Of a stretch of DNA of 19,969 bases, positions 1-7,615 are shown in pieces. The stretch lies in the NCBI GenBank assembly GCA_007119795.1, contig SKOZ01000014.1, forward strand, positions 1 to 19,969, read 5' to 3'. Each line of letters begins with the position of its first letter. Within the stretch, counting starts at the first letter, position 1. The stretch comes from Planctomycetales bacterium. Lineage in GTDB: Bacteria; Planctomycetota; Planctomycetia; Pirellulales; Thermoguttaceae. A program made the position numbers and the translations under genes. A model generated the notes under the pieces. It ran no database searches, was not told the origin of the DNA, and was given only the letters and a program-made list of their open reading frames with translations.

Positions 1-1
1 C

Positions 2-1354
2 GCCGACTTCATCGCCGCGCGGGGCGAGGGTTTCGAGGCCTTTGCCGCCAAGTTGGCAGAGTATCCGCCCGAGCGGGTGGCGGCGATCACCGGCGTAGCG
101 CCGCACGAGCTGGAGAGGGCCGCCCGGCTCTACGGCCAGGCGGAGCGGGCCATGATCCTCTACGGCCTGGGGGTGACCGAGCACAGCGACGGCTCGCACG
201 GGGTGATGGGCTGCGCCCACCTGGCCCTGCTGACCGGAAACGTCGGGCGGCGCGGCACCGGCGTCAATCCCCTCCGCGGCCAGAACAACGTCCAGGGGGC
301 CTGCGACATGGGGGCCTTGCCCAATGTGCTTCCCGGGTATCAGAACCATGGCGACGAGGCGGTGCGAGCGAATTTCGAGGCCGCCTGGCAGTGCCGCCTG
401 CCGACGGACCGGGGCTGGAAATACACCGAGGCGTGGCCCTTGGCGCGGCGGGGGCGGATCCGGGCGGCGTACCTCGTCGGCCACAATCCCGCCCAGACCG
501 ATCCGCACACCCAGCGGGTGGTGGAAGCCCTGGAAGCGATGGACTTTGTGGTCGTCCAGGACCTCTTCTTCACCAAGACCGCCCAGGCCGCCGACGTTGT
601 CCTCCCGGCCGCCTCCTTCGCCGAAAAGGAGGGGACCTTCGTCAACGCCGATCGCCGGGTGCAGCGGCTCCGCAAGGCGGTGGAGCCTCCCCCGGGATGC
701 CGGACCGATCTCGAGATCTTCCAGGCCCTCTCCGCGAGGATGGGCTACCCCATGCCCGCCCATGGCGCCGCCGAAGTCATGGATGAAATCGCCGCGATGG
801 TCCCCATCATGCGCGGGATCAGCTACCGGCGGCTCGACCAAGAGCCCCTGGTCTGGCCCTGCCTCGACGACAAGGACCAGGGTGCCCGACGGCTCTATGA
901 GAAAGAGTTCCCTCGCGGCCGGGCGACGTTTCAATGCATCGATTACAGCCCCCCCGCGGAAGAAAGCAGCGACGCCTACCCCCTCATCCTCACCACCGGA
1001 CGGCGGCTGGAACACTACAACTGCGGCTCCATGTCGCGGCGGACCGCGGGCTTGCAGGCGTTGTGCCCCGAGGAGTACCTGGAAATCCATCCCGACGATG
1101 CCGAAGCACACGGCATCCGCGAGGGCCAAGAGGTCGAGGTGGCCAGCCAGCGGGGGAGATTGCAGGTCCCCGCCCATCTCACTGAGCGTTGCTCGCCAGG
1201 GGTCGTCTTTCTCTCCTTCCACTTCGAGGAAATCCCCACCAACGAACTCATCGGCGACCACCTCGACACCATGGCCTGTACGCCCGCCTACAAGGTCACC
1301 GCCGTCCGCGTCGCGCCGCTTCCGACCCCCGCATCTGGAAACGGTCCGCAGTAG
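2..1354 (+). CDS. fdhA: Formate dehydrogenase catalytic (alpha) subunit, C-terminal part; 5' end outside window
   Basis: The frame is open from base 2 to the TAG at 1352-1354 (450 residues visible), so this is the C-terminal part of a longer protein. It belongs to the molybdopterin oxidoreductase family and would interconvert CO2 and formate, the entry to the methyl branch. Family hallmarks visible are GVNPLRGQNNVQGACDMGALP (about 20 of these residues in one block near 264-327), a VVQDLFFT segment, ADVVLPAASFAEKEGTF, and a C-terminal dinucleotide-binding domain beginning at YPLILTTGRRLEHYNCG (about 978-1028) and ending near residue 440. The N-terminal [4Fe-4S] region and the Cys or selenocysteine Mo/W ligand lie off the left edge, so the metal ligand type cannot be judged. 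The gene converges on fhs with 32 bp between stop codons. Assignment to formate dehydrogenase rather than another molybdopterin oxidoreductase rests on these motifs and on the neighbours. Confidence 0.93.
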   Translation, partial: ADFIAARGEGFEAFAAKLAEYPPERVAAITGVAPHELERAARLYGQAERAMILYGLGVTEHSDGSHGVMGCAHLALLTGNVGRRGTGVNPLRGQNNVQGACDMGALPNVLPGYQNHGDEAVRANFEAAWQCRLPTDRGWKYTEAWPLARRGRIRAAYLVGHNPAQTDPHTQRVVEALEAMDFVVVQDLFFTKTAQAADVVLPAASFAEKEGTFVNADRRVQRLRKAVEPPPGCRTDLEIFQALSARMGYPMPAHGAAEVMDEIAAMVPIMRGISYRRLDQEPLVWPCLDDKDQGARRLYEKEFPRGRATFQCIDYSPPAEESSDAYPLILTTGRRLEHYNCGSMSRRTAGLQALCPEEYLEIHPDDAEAHGIREGQEVEVASQRGRLQVPAHLTERCSPGVVFLSFHFEEIPTNELIGDHLDTMACTPAYKVTAVRVAPLPTPASGNGPQ

Positions 1355-1386
1355 CCGAATTCACAAGCTATTGCGCAGGCTCGACT

Positions 1387-3096
1387 TCAGAAGAGCCCCA
1401 CGATCTCTTCGTCTTCGTTGATGTCGATCGCCTCGGCCGCTGGTGATTTCGGCAGGCCGGGCATGGTCATGATGTCGCCGGTGAGTACGACGACGAATCC
1501 CGCACCCGCGGCGACGCGGACGTCGCGCAGGGGGACGTCGAAGCCCTTGGGACGGCCCTTGAGTGCCGGATCGGTGGAAAAGGAATACTGCGTCTTGGCC
1601 ATGCAGATGGGCAACTCGCCGAAGCCCGCCTCTTGGAGAGCCTGGAACTTGGCCCGCAGCGCCTTGTCGGCGAGGACGTCGGTGGCCCCGTAGATCTCGC
1701 GGCAGATGATCCCCACCTTCTCCCAGAGGGTGCAGGTGTTGGGATAGAGAAGGGTGAAGTCGGCGGGGGTATCCTCCACGACGCGGGCCACCACGCGGGC
1801 CAGCTCCTCGGCGCCGGCGCCGCCGCCAGACCAGTGGTCGGCGGGGACGATCTCCACGGAGAGATGGCTGCACTTGTCCTGGATGAAGCGGATCTCCTCC
1901 TCGGTATCGGTGACGAAGCTGTTGACGGCCACCACGGCCGGAAGCCCGAAGCGGTGGATGTTTTCGATGTGCTTCTTGAGGTTGTCCAGTCCCTTCTCCA
2001 GGGCCTCGAGGTTGGGCTGGTGGAGGGCATTGAGAGCCATCCCGCCGTGGTGCTTGAGGGCCCGCACGGTGGCCACGAGGACGACGGCGTCGGGGGCGAT
2101 GCCGGCCTGGCGGCACTTGATGTTGAGGAACTTCTCGGCACCCAGGTCGCCGCCGAAACCCGCTTCGGTGACGGTGTATTCGGCCAGCCGCGTGGCCAGC
2201 CGGGTGGCGACGACGCTGTTGCAGCCGTGGGCGATGTTGGCGAAGGGGCCCCCGTGGATGAAGGCCGGCGTCCCTTCCAGGGTCTGGACGAGATTCGGCT
2301 TCAGGGCGTCCTTGAGGAGCACCGCCATGGCGCCGTGACACTTCAGGTCGGCGGCGGTGACCGGTTCGCGGCCCCGCGTGTACCCGACGATGATCCGTCC
2401 CAGCCGCTCCTTGAGCTCGGCGAACGAATTCGAGAGGCAGACGATCGCCATCACCTCGGAGGCCACGGTGATGTCGAAGAAGCTCTCGTGGGGGAAGGAG
2501 TTATTCGGTCCTCCCAGGCCGACGACGATCTTCCGCAGGGCGCGGTCGTTCATGTCCAGCACCCGCCCCCAGACGATCCGCCGCGCGTCGATACCCAGGG
2601 CGTTGCCGTGGTGCAGGTGGTTGTCCAGCGCCGCGGCGAGGAGATTGTGGGCCATGCCGATGGCGTGGATGTCGCCGGTGAAGTGGAGGTTGATGTCCTC
2701 CATGGGGATCACCTGGGCGTAGCCGCCGCCGGCAGCGCCCCCCTTCATGCCGAAACACGGTCCCAGCGACGGCTCCCGCAGGCACACCGCGGTCCGCTTG
2801 CCGATCCGGGTGAGCCCGTCGGCCAGGCCGATGCTCGTGGTGGTTTTACCCTCACCGGCCGGCGTGGGCGTGATCGCCGTCACCAGGATCAACTTGCCCG
2901 GCGGGGAATCGGACCACCGCCGGGCGGCGTCGAGGGGTATCTTGGCCTTGTACTTCCCGTAGTACTCCAGGTCATCCTCGTCGATCCCCAGCTTGGCGGC
3001 GACCTCCCGGATCGGGAGCATCTCCGCCGCGCGAGCGATCTCGATGTCGGGGGGTAGCGCGGGCGTTACGGCGGGTGCAGAAACGGTAGTCGCCAT
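1387..3096 (-). CDS. fhs: Formate--tetrahydrofolate ligase (10-formyl-THF synthetase)
   Basis: This 569-residue protein, close to the usual 555-560 of the family, would condense formate, ATP and THF to 10-formyl-THF in the cytoplasm. The ATP-binding loop [11 protein letters not shown] is at residues 76-86. Residues about 108-125 carry the conserved [18 protein letters not shown] block, followed by a GDIHAI segment. The ATG at 3094-3096 has a GGAG about 7 nt upstream. It is the last gene of the minus-strand Wood-Ljungdahl run, 65 bp after the MTHF reductase gene. A short N-terminal extension rich in Ala, Pro and Val (residues 1-18) is the only unusual feature. Placing fhs at the end of the acs genes with the MTHF reductase indicates a dedicated carbon-fixation or acetate/formate-oxidising copy. 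Confidence 0.98.
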   Translation of the reverse strand: MATTVSAPAVTPALPPDIEIARAAEMLPIREVAAKLGIDEDDLEYYGKYKAKIPLDAARRWSDSPPGKLILVTAITPTPAGEGKTTTSIGLADGLTRIGKRTAVCLREPSLGPCFGMKGGAAGGGYAQVIPMEDINLHFTGDIHAIGMAHNLLAAALDNHLHHGNALGIDARRIVWGRVLDMNDRALRKIVVGLGGPNNSFPHESFFDITVASEVMAIVCLSNSFAELKERLGRIIVGYTRGREPVTAADLKCHGAMAVLLKDALKPNLVQTLEGTPAFIHGGPFANIAHGCNSVVATRLATRLAEYTVTEAGFGGDLGAEKFLNIKCRQAGIAPDAVVLVATVRALKHHGGMALNALHQPNLEALEKGLDNLKKHIENIHRFGLPAVVAVNSFVTDTEEEIRFIQDKCSHLSVEIVPADHWSGGGAGAEELARVVARVVEDTPADFTLLYPNTCTLWEKVGIICREIYGATDVLADKALRAKFQALQEAGFGELPICMAKTQYSFSTDPALKGRPKGFDVPLRDVRVAAGAGFVVVLTGDIMTMPGLPKSPAAEAIDINEDEEIVGLF

Positions 3097-3161
3097 GGGA
3101 ATTCTCCGGAAAGCAGATGGATAGAATGGGGTTCAACCGGCAGGCCGGCGGTGAGGCCTGG

Positions 3162-4826
3162 TCAGGAGCGGAGCTTCTCCGCCTCGGCGGGGCGCGTGGA
3201 GGTGATCGTCGATGCTCCGGGCGGGGCGGGGGTGGTCGGCGCGGCCTGGCCGTTTCCGCCGGGAGCGTCACCGGCCAGGTGATCGCGCTCCAGAAAGCGG
3301 TTCGCCCACGAGGATGTGTGGAGCAGCTCGGCGCGGTAGAAGACCGTAGGCCGCTCGAACATCCCCTCGCTCTCCCCGTAACGTTTCATCCGCCGGTAGG
3401 CGCGGACCCAATAGCAGGTCTTGTCGCCCAGCTCGCAGCGGCCGTCGCTCGATCCCCCGCAGGGTCCGTTGCGGGAATGCTTCGAGCAGGCAAACATCGG
3501 GCAAAGGTAGGCTCCCTCGGGGAGACTGCAATCGCCGCAGTCCTGGCAACCGTAGGCCAACGCCTTGACAGTCCTCTCCAGCAGGTAGGCCCCCCGCGAG
3601 AGCCTCCCCGGCTTCTTATCCCAGTGGCCGTAGAGCCGTTGGAGCGCGGCGTACATCCTCCGCTCGGGATCGAAGAGCCAACGGTGCGCCACCCGCGAGA
3701 GCCGATAGCCGAGCGTGACTTCGCCGTTCCCCTCGCGACGCTCCAGGGAGCGGAGGTACTCGGCGTTGATGCGCGTCGGATCGCTCAGCCCCGTATTCGG
3801 GTCGTGCTCGAAGAGGAAGAATTCGCCCGGGTGGGCATATTGGATTTCTTTGAGGAAGTCGCGCCAGTCGTCCGCGCCGAAACCGCGGGCCATCTCGATG
3901 ATCCGGCTGAAGGTCTCGGGCTTGGCCATTCCCCCTAGGTAGCCCCCGGCAAAGCCGAGGCCGCGGAAGACGGCCAACTGCTTGGCAGCCAGCTCGATAA
4001 AGAACTGGCGGCCCTTGTCGGGGCCGGCGGCGTAGCGCTCGGCGTCGGCATGCAGCTCGTCGCTGGCCTCACAGCCGGGAAGCTTTCCGCTGTGGAAGAG
4101 GCGGACCACCGTCCTGTTCAGCAGGTAGACGTTGCCCACCACGGGCACGTCCAGGCCGCGGGAGGCCAGGAGCAGTTTCACCTCGTGGAACTTCCGCATG
4201 TCGTAGCCGAGTTGGGGGATCACCCACGCGGCGCCCGCAGCGATCTTCTCCAGGAGCTTGAGGTACTGGGGCATGAGTTCGGCCTCCTGCCGCTTGAAGG
4301 GCGAGACGGCACAGCCCGCAAAGAAGCCCGTGGGGGGGAGCACCTCCAGCGCACCGCGCCGCCCGGCAATCTGCAGCCCCTCGTTCATCGATCGCAGGAG
4401 GACGATCAGGCCCAGGGAATCGAGGTCGAAGACGCCCGACGCCTGCCCCCGGAATCCCCCCGCCGGATAATCCCCGGTCAGTGCCAGGAGATTCTCGAAT
4501 CCCTCGGCGGCGTATTGCCAGGCAGTGGCCTCCAGGCCGTTGCGATTCCTGTCCTTACAGGTCAGATGGATGACGATTCGGGAGCGATGCTCGGGGAACA
4601 GCCGGGCGAGCCCGTCCGGGGGGAGCATGGGGACGCCCCCCGGGCTGTCGGTGATGGAGATCCAGCCCACCTGGGGATCGGCCAGCAGAGTTCGGGCCGC
4701 GGCGGCGGCTTCGCTCCCCGAGGGCCACCTCGGCAACCCACGGCTCGTGACCACCTCGACGCCATAGCAGAAACGGTTGCCCCTGAGCATCTCCCGGTAA
4801 GAACAACTCTCGCTGGCGGTGGCCAT
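3162..4826 (-). CDS. metF: Methylenetetrahydrofolate reductase, MetF domain fused to MetV-type Cys-rich C-terminal domain
   Basis: This 554-residue protein would reduce 5,10-methylene-THF to 5-methyl-THF. Residues about 15-330 form a MetF-like barrel with ITDSPGG (58-64), a HLTCKDRNRNGLE segment (87-99) and LTGDYP (116-121). Residues about 405-485 are a Cys-rich domain of the MTHFR C-terminal/MetV type, with Cys at 427, 430, 433, 442, 447, 456, 464 and 471. In Moorella MetV and MetF are separate proteins; a combined MTHFR plus C-terminal domain architecture is known in other bacteria. Residues about 515-554 are a Pro/Ala/Thr/Gly-rich tail with no recognisable fold. The gene begins 27 bp after acsE. 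A G-run (GGGGGG) lies upstream of the ATG. No hdr, rnfC2, mvhD or other electron-input partner is in the window, so the reductant is unknown. Confidence 0.92.
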   Translation of the reverse strand: MATASESCSYREMLRGNRFCYGVEVVTSRGLPRWPSGSEAAAAARTLLADPQVGWISITDSPGGVPMLPPDGLARLFPEHRSRIVIHLTCKDRNRNGLEATAWQYAAEGFENLLALTGDYPAGGFRGQASGVFDLDSLGLIVLLRSMNEGLQIAGRRGALEVLPPTGFFAGCAVSPFKRQEAELMPQYLKLLEKIAAGAAWVIPQLGYDMRKFHEVKLLLASRGLDVPVVGNVYLLNRTVVRLFHSGKLPGCEASDELHADAERYAAGPDKGRQFFIELAAKQLAVFRGLGFAGGYLGGMAKPETFSRIIEMARGFGADDWRDFLKEIQYAHPGEFFLFEHDPNTGLSDPTRINAEYLRSLERREGNGEVTLGYRLSRVAHRWLFDPERRMYAALQRLYGHWDKKPGRLSRGAYLLERTVKALAYGCQDCGDCSLPEGAYLCPMFACSKHSRNGPCGGSSDGRCELGDKTCYWVRAYRRMKRYGESEGMFERPTVFYRAELLHTSSWANRFLERDHLAGDAPGGNGQAAPTTPAPPGASTITSTRPAEAEKLRS

Positions 4827-4853
4827 GGCTGACCCCCCTGTGTCTGACGGGTT

Positions 4854-5693
4854 CTACACCTCAGCGGCCTGAGCCTCGCTGGGCAGGCCCTTCTGCATCC
4901 TCCACGCCTTCACGTACTCGTCGCTGTAAAGCTGCCGTCCCAGAAGGATCTCCGCAGTGATCATGGCCTCGACGAGGTCCCGGTCGGCGGCGTCCACGAT
5001 CGCCGCATCGAGGCCGGCGGCCAGGCACATCACCAGGAAGGTGCGGTTGAGCAGCCGGTTGTTCAGGCACTTCTGGCTGACGTTGGAGAGGCCGACGATG
5101 AACCGCGGCGGCGGGTCGTGGACCATGGCCAAGTGGCGGATGGCCTCCACGGCGTGGATCTGCTGCTTGGGGGCGGCATTGACCGGGAGAATGATGGGAT
5201 CGAGGTAGATGTCCTCGATGGGAATGCCGGCCGCGAGGGCCGTCATCAGGAACGTCGCCCCGCACTCGATCCGCCGCTCCACGTCGCCGGGCACACCCTC
5301 CTGGTCCATAGTCAGGCCGATGATGGCCGCGCCGCTGGCGGCCGCCAAGGGGATGAGCTTGTTCATGTACTGCGGAGCCGCCGTGCAGGAGTTGATGACC
5401 AGCTTGGTGCTCGGGAGCGCCTCTTTGACCCGCGGCACCACCTCGACGAGCAGGTCGGCCTTGGCGCTGTCGACCGAGAGCGGCTTGTCGGTGATGGCGT
5501 GGACTGTCTCCGCGAGCCAGAGAAAATTCTCTACGGCGTTGCCCTTGCTGGGACCCACGTTCAGGTCGAGCACGTCGGCCCCTCCGGCGAGCTGCTCTTG
5601 GGCCAGGCGGTGGATCACGGCGGTGTCGCGTTCGGCGATGGCGCTGCGGACGTCGCGGTACATGCCGTTGATCCGTTCGGCGAAGATGATCAT
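4854..5693 (-). CDS. acsE: 5-methyltetrahydrofolate:corrinoid/iron-sulfur protein methyltransferase
   Basis: This 279-residue protein (Moorella MeTr is about 262) would move the methyl group of 5-methyl-THF to the Co(I) cobamide of the AcsC/AcsD protein. It has a pterin-binding barrel with DLNVG (43-47), SVDSAK (73-78), INS (100-102), LDPI (164-167) and GLSNVSQ (201-207); Asp43, Asn45, Asp75, Asn101, Asp165 and Asn204 fall at the positions expected to contact the pterin. The frame is open upstream to 5810, but I place the start at the ATG 5691-5693. It begins MIIFAERING like the family, has a GGGAGG about 10 nt upstream, and the extra 39 residues would be Arg/Pro-rich with no family resemblance. 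It lies 88 bp after acsD and 27 bp before the reductase gene, matching its place between the methyl and carbonyl branches. Confidence 0.96.
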   Translation of the reverse strand: MIIFAERINGMYRDVRSAIAERDTAVIHRLAQEQLAGGADVLDLNVGPSKGNAVENFLWLAETVHAITDKPLSVDSAKADLLVEVVPRVKEALPSTKLVINSCTAAPQYMNKLIPLAAASGAAIIGLTMDQEGVPGDVERRIECGATFLMTALAAGIPIEDIYLDPIILPVNAAPKQQIHAVEAIRHLAMVHDPPPRFIVGLSNVSQKCLNNRLLNRTFLVMCLAAGLDAAIVDAADRDLVEAMITAEILLGRQLYSDEYVKAWRMQKGLPSEAQAAEV

Positions 5694-5781
5694 GGGAATG
5701 GGACCTCCCGGTCGGTGTGCGAGTGAATGACAATGGCCGCGGCGTCGCTCCGGCGGCGGCCGCCCTCGACGTTTCCTCGTG

Positions 5782-6762
5782 TCAGGTTGCCGCCACGGCG
5801 GCGTCCGCAACCAGCTCCGCGATCAATTGGCGGACGGCGGCCACGGCCTGGGGATGGCGCATGACCAGCAGGTCGGCGCCGCCCTGGAGCAGGGCGCCGG
5901 CGGTGACCGCCTCCCAGGCCGGCCCCCGCTTCGCGGCCGGCCCCCACAGACCGGCCGCTTCGTCGCCGACGCGGGCCTCCTTGGTCCGCCAGGCCTCGTA
6001 ACCCACATCGAGGATCACTGGCTGGGCCATCAGACGGTCGCCGCTAAGGGCCGCCAGGCGCCCCCGCTCCAGGATGGAGTACACGTATTCCATGCCGTAA
6101 CCCAACGCCGCGGTCGTCGGGTAGATCACGATGTCTTCCAGAGGGAAGCCCGCATCGCTGATCAGGATATTGACCTGTTTCGCCTTGTTGATGTCGCATG
6201 GCGAGAGGGCGATCAGCTTGTGCCCGTAGCCCTGCGCCGCCGCCGCCAGGGTGCGGTAGTCGGTCTCCGTAGCCGCCCCCAGGAGGCACTTCTCGCCCTG
6301 GGCCGCCTCGGCCACGGCGGGCATCACCTCCTGGTCCTTGGCCGGCACCTCGCAGCCCCAGACGATCAAAGGGAGATCCACGGCCTCGAGCACAGCGCGG
6401 ACCGTGGCCACGGCCTCGGTTGCGGAACGGTCGCCCTCGTCGGGATGCGTACCCGCAAGGCGGAGGTTGATCAGATCGGCTCCCAACGATTTGGCCCTTT
6501 CCGCCCAAGCCGCCGGGTCCGACCAGACGTCGCTGTAGACCTCGGCCAGGGGATCGGGCCAGCCCTGCGGCGGGACATCGAGCACGTCCAGGGCAATCGC
6601 GGGAGCAAAGGGCGTTGCTCCGTCGATGTCGAGAAAGGGGATGCCTTCCGCGCCGCCGACGGTTACGGTGCTTCCCCGCGTTCCTCCTTCGGCCGGCTTG
6701 GCGCCGAGGGAGACCGTGTTGATCCGCCGCGACCATCGCGCTTGCACATCCGGTACGCTCAT
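5782..6762 (-). CDS. acsD: Corrinoid/iron-sulfur protein small subunit (CODH/ACS delta)
   Basis: This 326-residue protein is the expected length for AcsD, the barrel subunit that pairs with AcsC to form the corrinoid carrier passing the methyl group from AcsE to AcsB. The N-terminal third carries the family pattern TVTVGGAEG (32-40), a PFLDIDGATPFAP segment (42-54) and a WPDPLAEVYSDVW stretch. Later segments CDINKAKQVNI and YPTTAALGYGMEY are also typical. The frame is open to 6981, but the ATG at 6760-6762 is chosen because GGTGGAG lies 7 nt upstream and the extra upstream residues overlap the preceding cooC-like gene and look unlike the family. The gap to that gene's stop is 25 bp, consistent with one transcript. 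The protein ends in a short Ala/Val-rich tail. Confidence 0.95.
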   Translation of the reverse strand: MSVPDVQARWSRRINTVSLGAKPAEGGTRGSTVTVGGAEGIPFLDIDGATPFAPAIALDVLDVPPQGWPDPLAEVYSDVWSDPAAWAERAKSLGADLINLRLAGTHPDEGDRSATEAVATVRAVLEAVDLPLIVWGCEVPAKDQEVMPAVAEAAQGEKCLLGAATETDYRTLAAAAQGYGHKLIALSPCDINKAKQVNILISDAGFPLEDIVIYPTTAALGYGMEYVYSILERGRLAALSGDRLMAQPVILDVGYEAWRTKEARVGDEAAGLWGPAAKRGPAWEAVTAGALLQGGADLLVMRHPQAVAAVRQLIAELVADAAVAAT

Positions 6763-6787
6763 GTTGGTTCTCCACCGCGATTGCGAG

Positions 6788-7615
6788 TCATCGATCCCAG
6801 CCCGCCGGCATTCCCGAGCCTCCCGCCCAAGCCACATCCGCGTGGCTCCTCCCCGCCGTACCGGCGAGCAGCGCGTCGGCCACGCGGCCGGCGGCGACCA
6901 CGGCGGGCGCGGTCGACGGGAGGCCGAACACGTCCTTTCCTGCAGCGCCGGTACGTTCCACGACGTTGTCTTGGGGCACATCCGGCAGCCGCTCGGCCGC
7001 TACCGCCGCCAGGGCCCGTTCCACCGCCGCGTCCACCCCTTCCCCGACGCGATTGACCAGAAGCGTGCGGCGGCCGATGCGGACCGGCAACTCCTGCGAG
7101 AGGTCCACGATCCGCCGCACGGCGCGCAGGGAAGGGAGCGTGGGGTTGAGCACCGCGAGGAGGACGTCCACGTCGTTGGTGGTCCGCCGCGAGAGGTGTT
7201 CCATGCCGGCTTCGTTGTCGACGACCACCGCCGCGTAGTTGCGTGCCAGGCCGTCCAGGGCGTGGCGGAGCAGGTTGTTGGCGGCACAGTAGCAGCGCGG
7301 CCCCTCCGGCCGTCCCATGGTGACGAGGTCGAACCCCTCCCCCTCGGCGACGGCGCGCTGCAGCTCGTCCTCCAGCGCGCGGACTCGACCGGCGCCGCTG
7401 GAGGGTGAGCCCTCCGGGCGGGAGCCGAGCTCGCGGATCTCGGCAAGCGTCCGACTCGGCTCGATTCCCAGCGCCTCGGCGAGGTTGGAGTTCGCATCGG
7501 CATCGACGGCCAGGATCGGCCGCAGCGCCCGCTCGCGAAGCGCGCGGATCAACAGCGCGGAGAAGGTCGTTTTTCCCACACCCCCCTTGCCGGCAATTGC
7601 GATGGAGAGGCTCAC
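6788..7615 (-). CDS. CooC/AcsF-type nickel-insertion ATPase (second copy, between acsV and acsD)
   Basis: This 275-residue MinD/CooC-family P-loop ATPase probably helps insert nickel into ACS or CODH. Visible are the deviant Walker A motif AGKGGVGKTT (8-17), DADANSNL (38-45), the CooC-type Cys-x-Cys (Cys108 and Cys110, within RPEGPRCYC) and VVDNEAGMEHLSRRT (131-145). The start is GTG (complement of 7613-7615). That GTG overlaps the TGA of acsV by four bases (GTGA), so its translation is likely coupled to acsV. From memory, a cooC/acsF gene occupies this same position in the Moorella acs operon. The C-terminal about 30 residues are Gly/Ala-rich and weakly conserved. Whether its client is AcsB or AcsA cannot be told from sequence; position and precedent favour ACS maturation. 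Confidence 0.92.
   Translation of the reverse strand: MSLSIAIAGKGGVGKTTFSALLIRALRERALRPILAVDADANSNLAEALGIEPSRTLAEIRELGSRPEGSPSSGAGRVRALEDELQRAVAEGEGFDLVTMGRPEGPRCYCAANNLLRHALDGLARNYAAVVVDNEAGMEHLSRRTTNDVDVLLAVLNPTLPSLRAVRRIVDLSQELPVRIGRRTLLVNRVGEGVDAAVERALAAVAAERLPDVPQDNVVERTGAAGKDVFGLPSTAPAVVAAGRVADALLAGTAGRSHADVAWAGGSGMPAGWDR

Noticed and set aside
1378..1397. Bidirectional terminator between fdhA and fhs
   Set aside because: GGCTC/GAGCC is only a 5-bp stem, partly inside fhs, with no U-tract.
1633..3057. Long plus-strand open frame antisense to fhs
   Set aside because: It is a shadow of a GC-rich gene; the translation is Gly/Val/Asp/His-rich and matches no fold, while the minus strand encodes a full-length Fhs.
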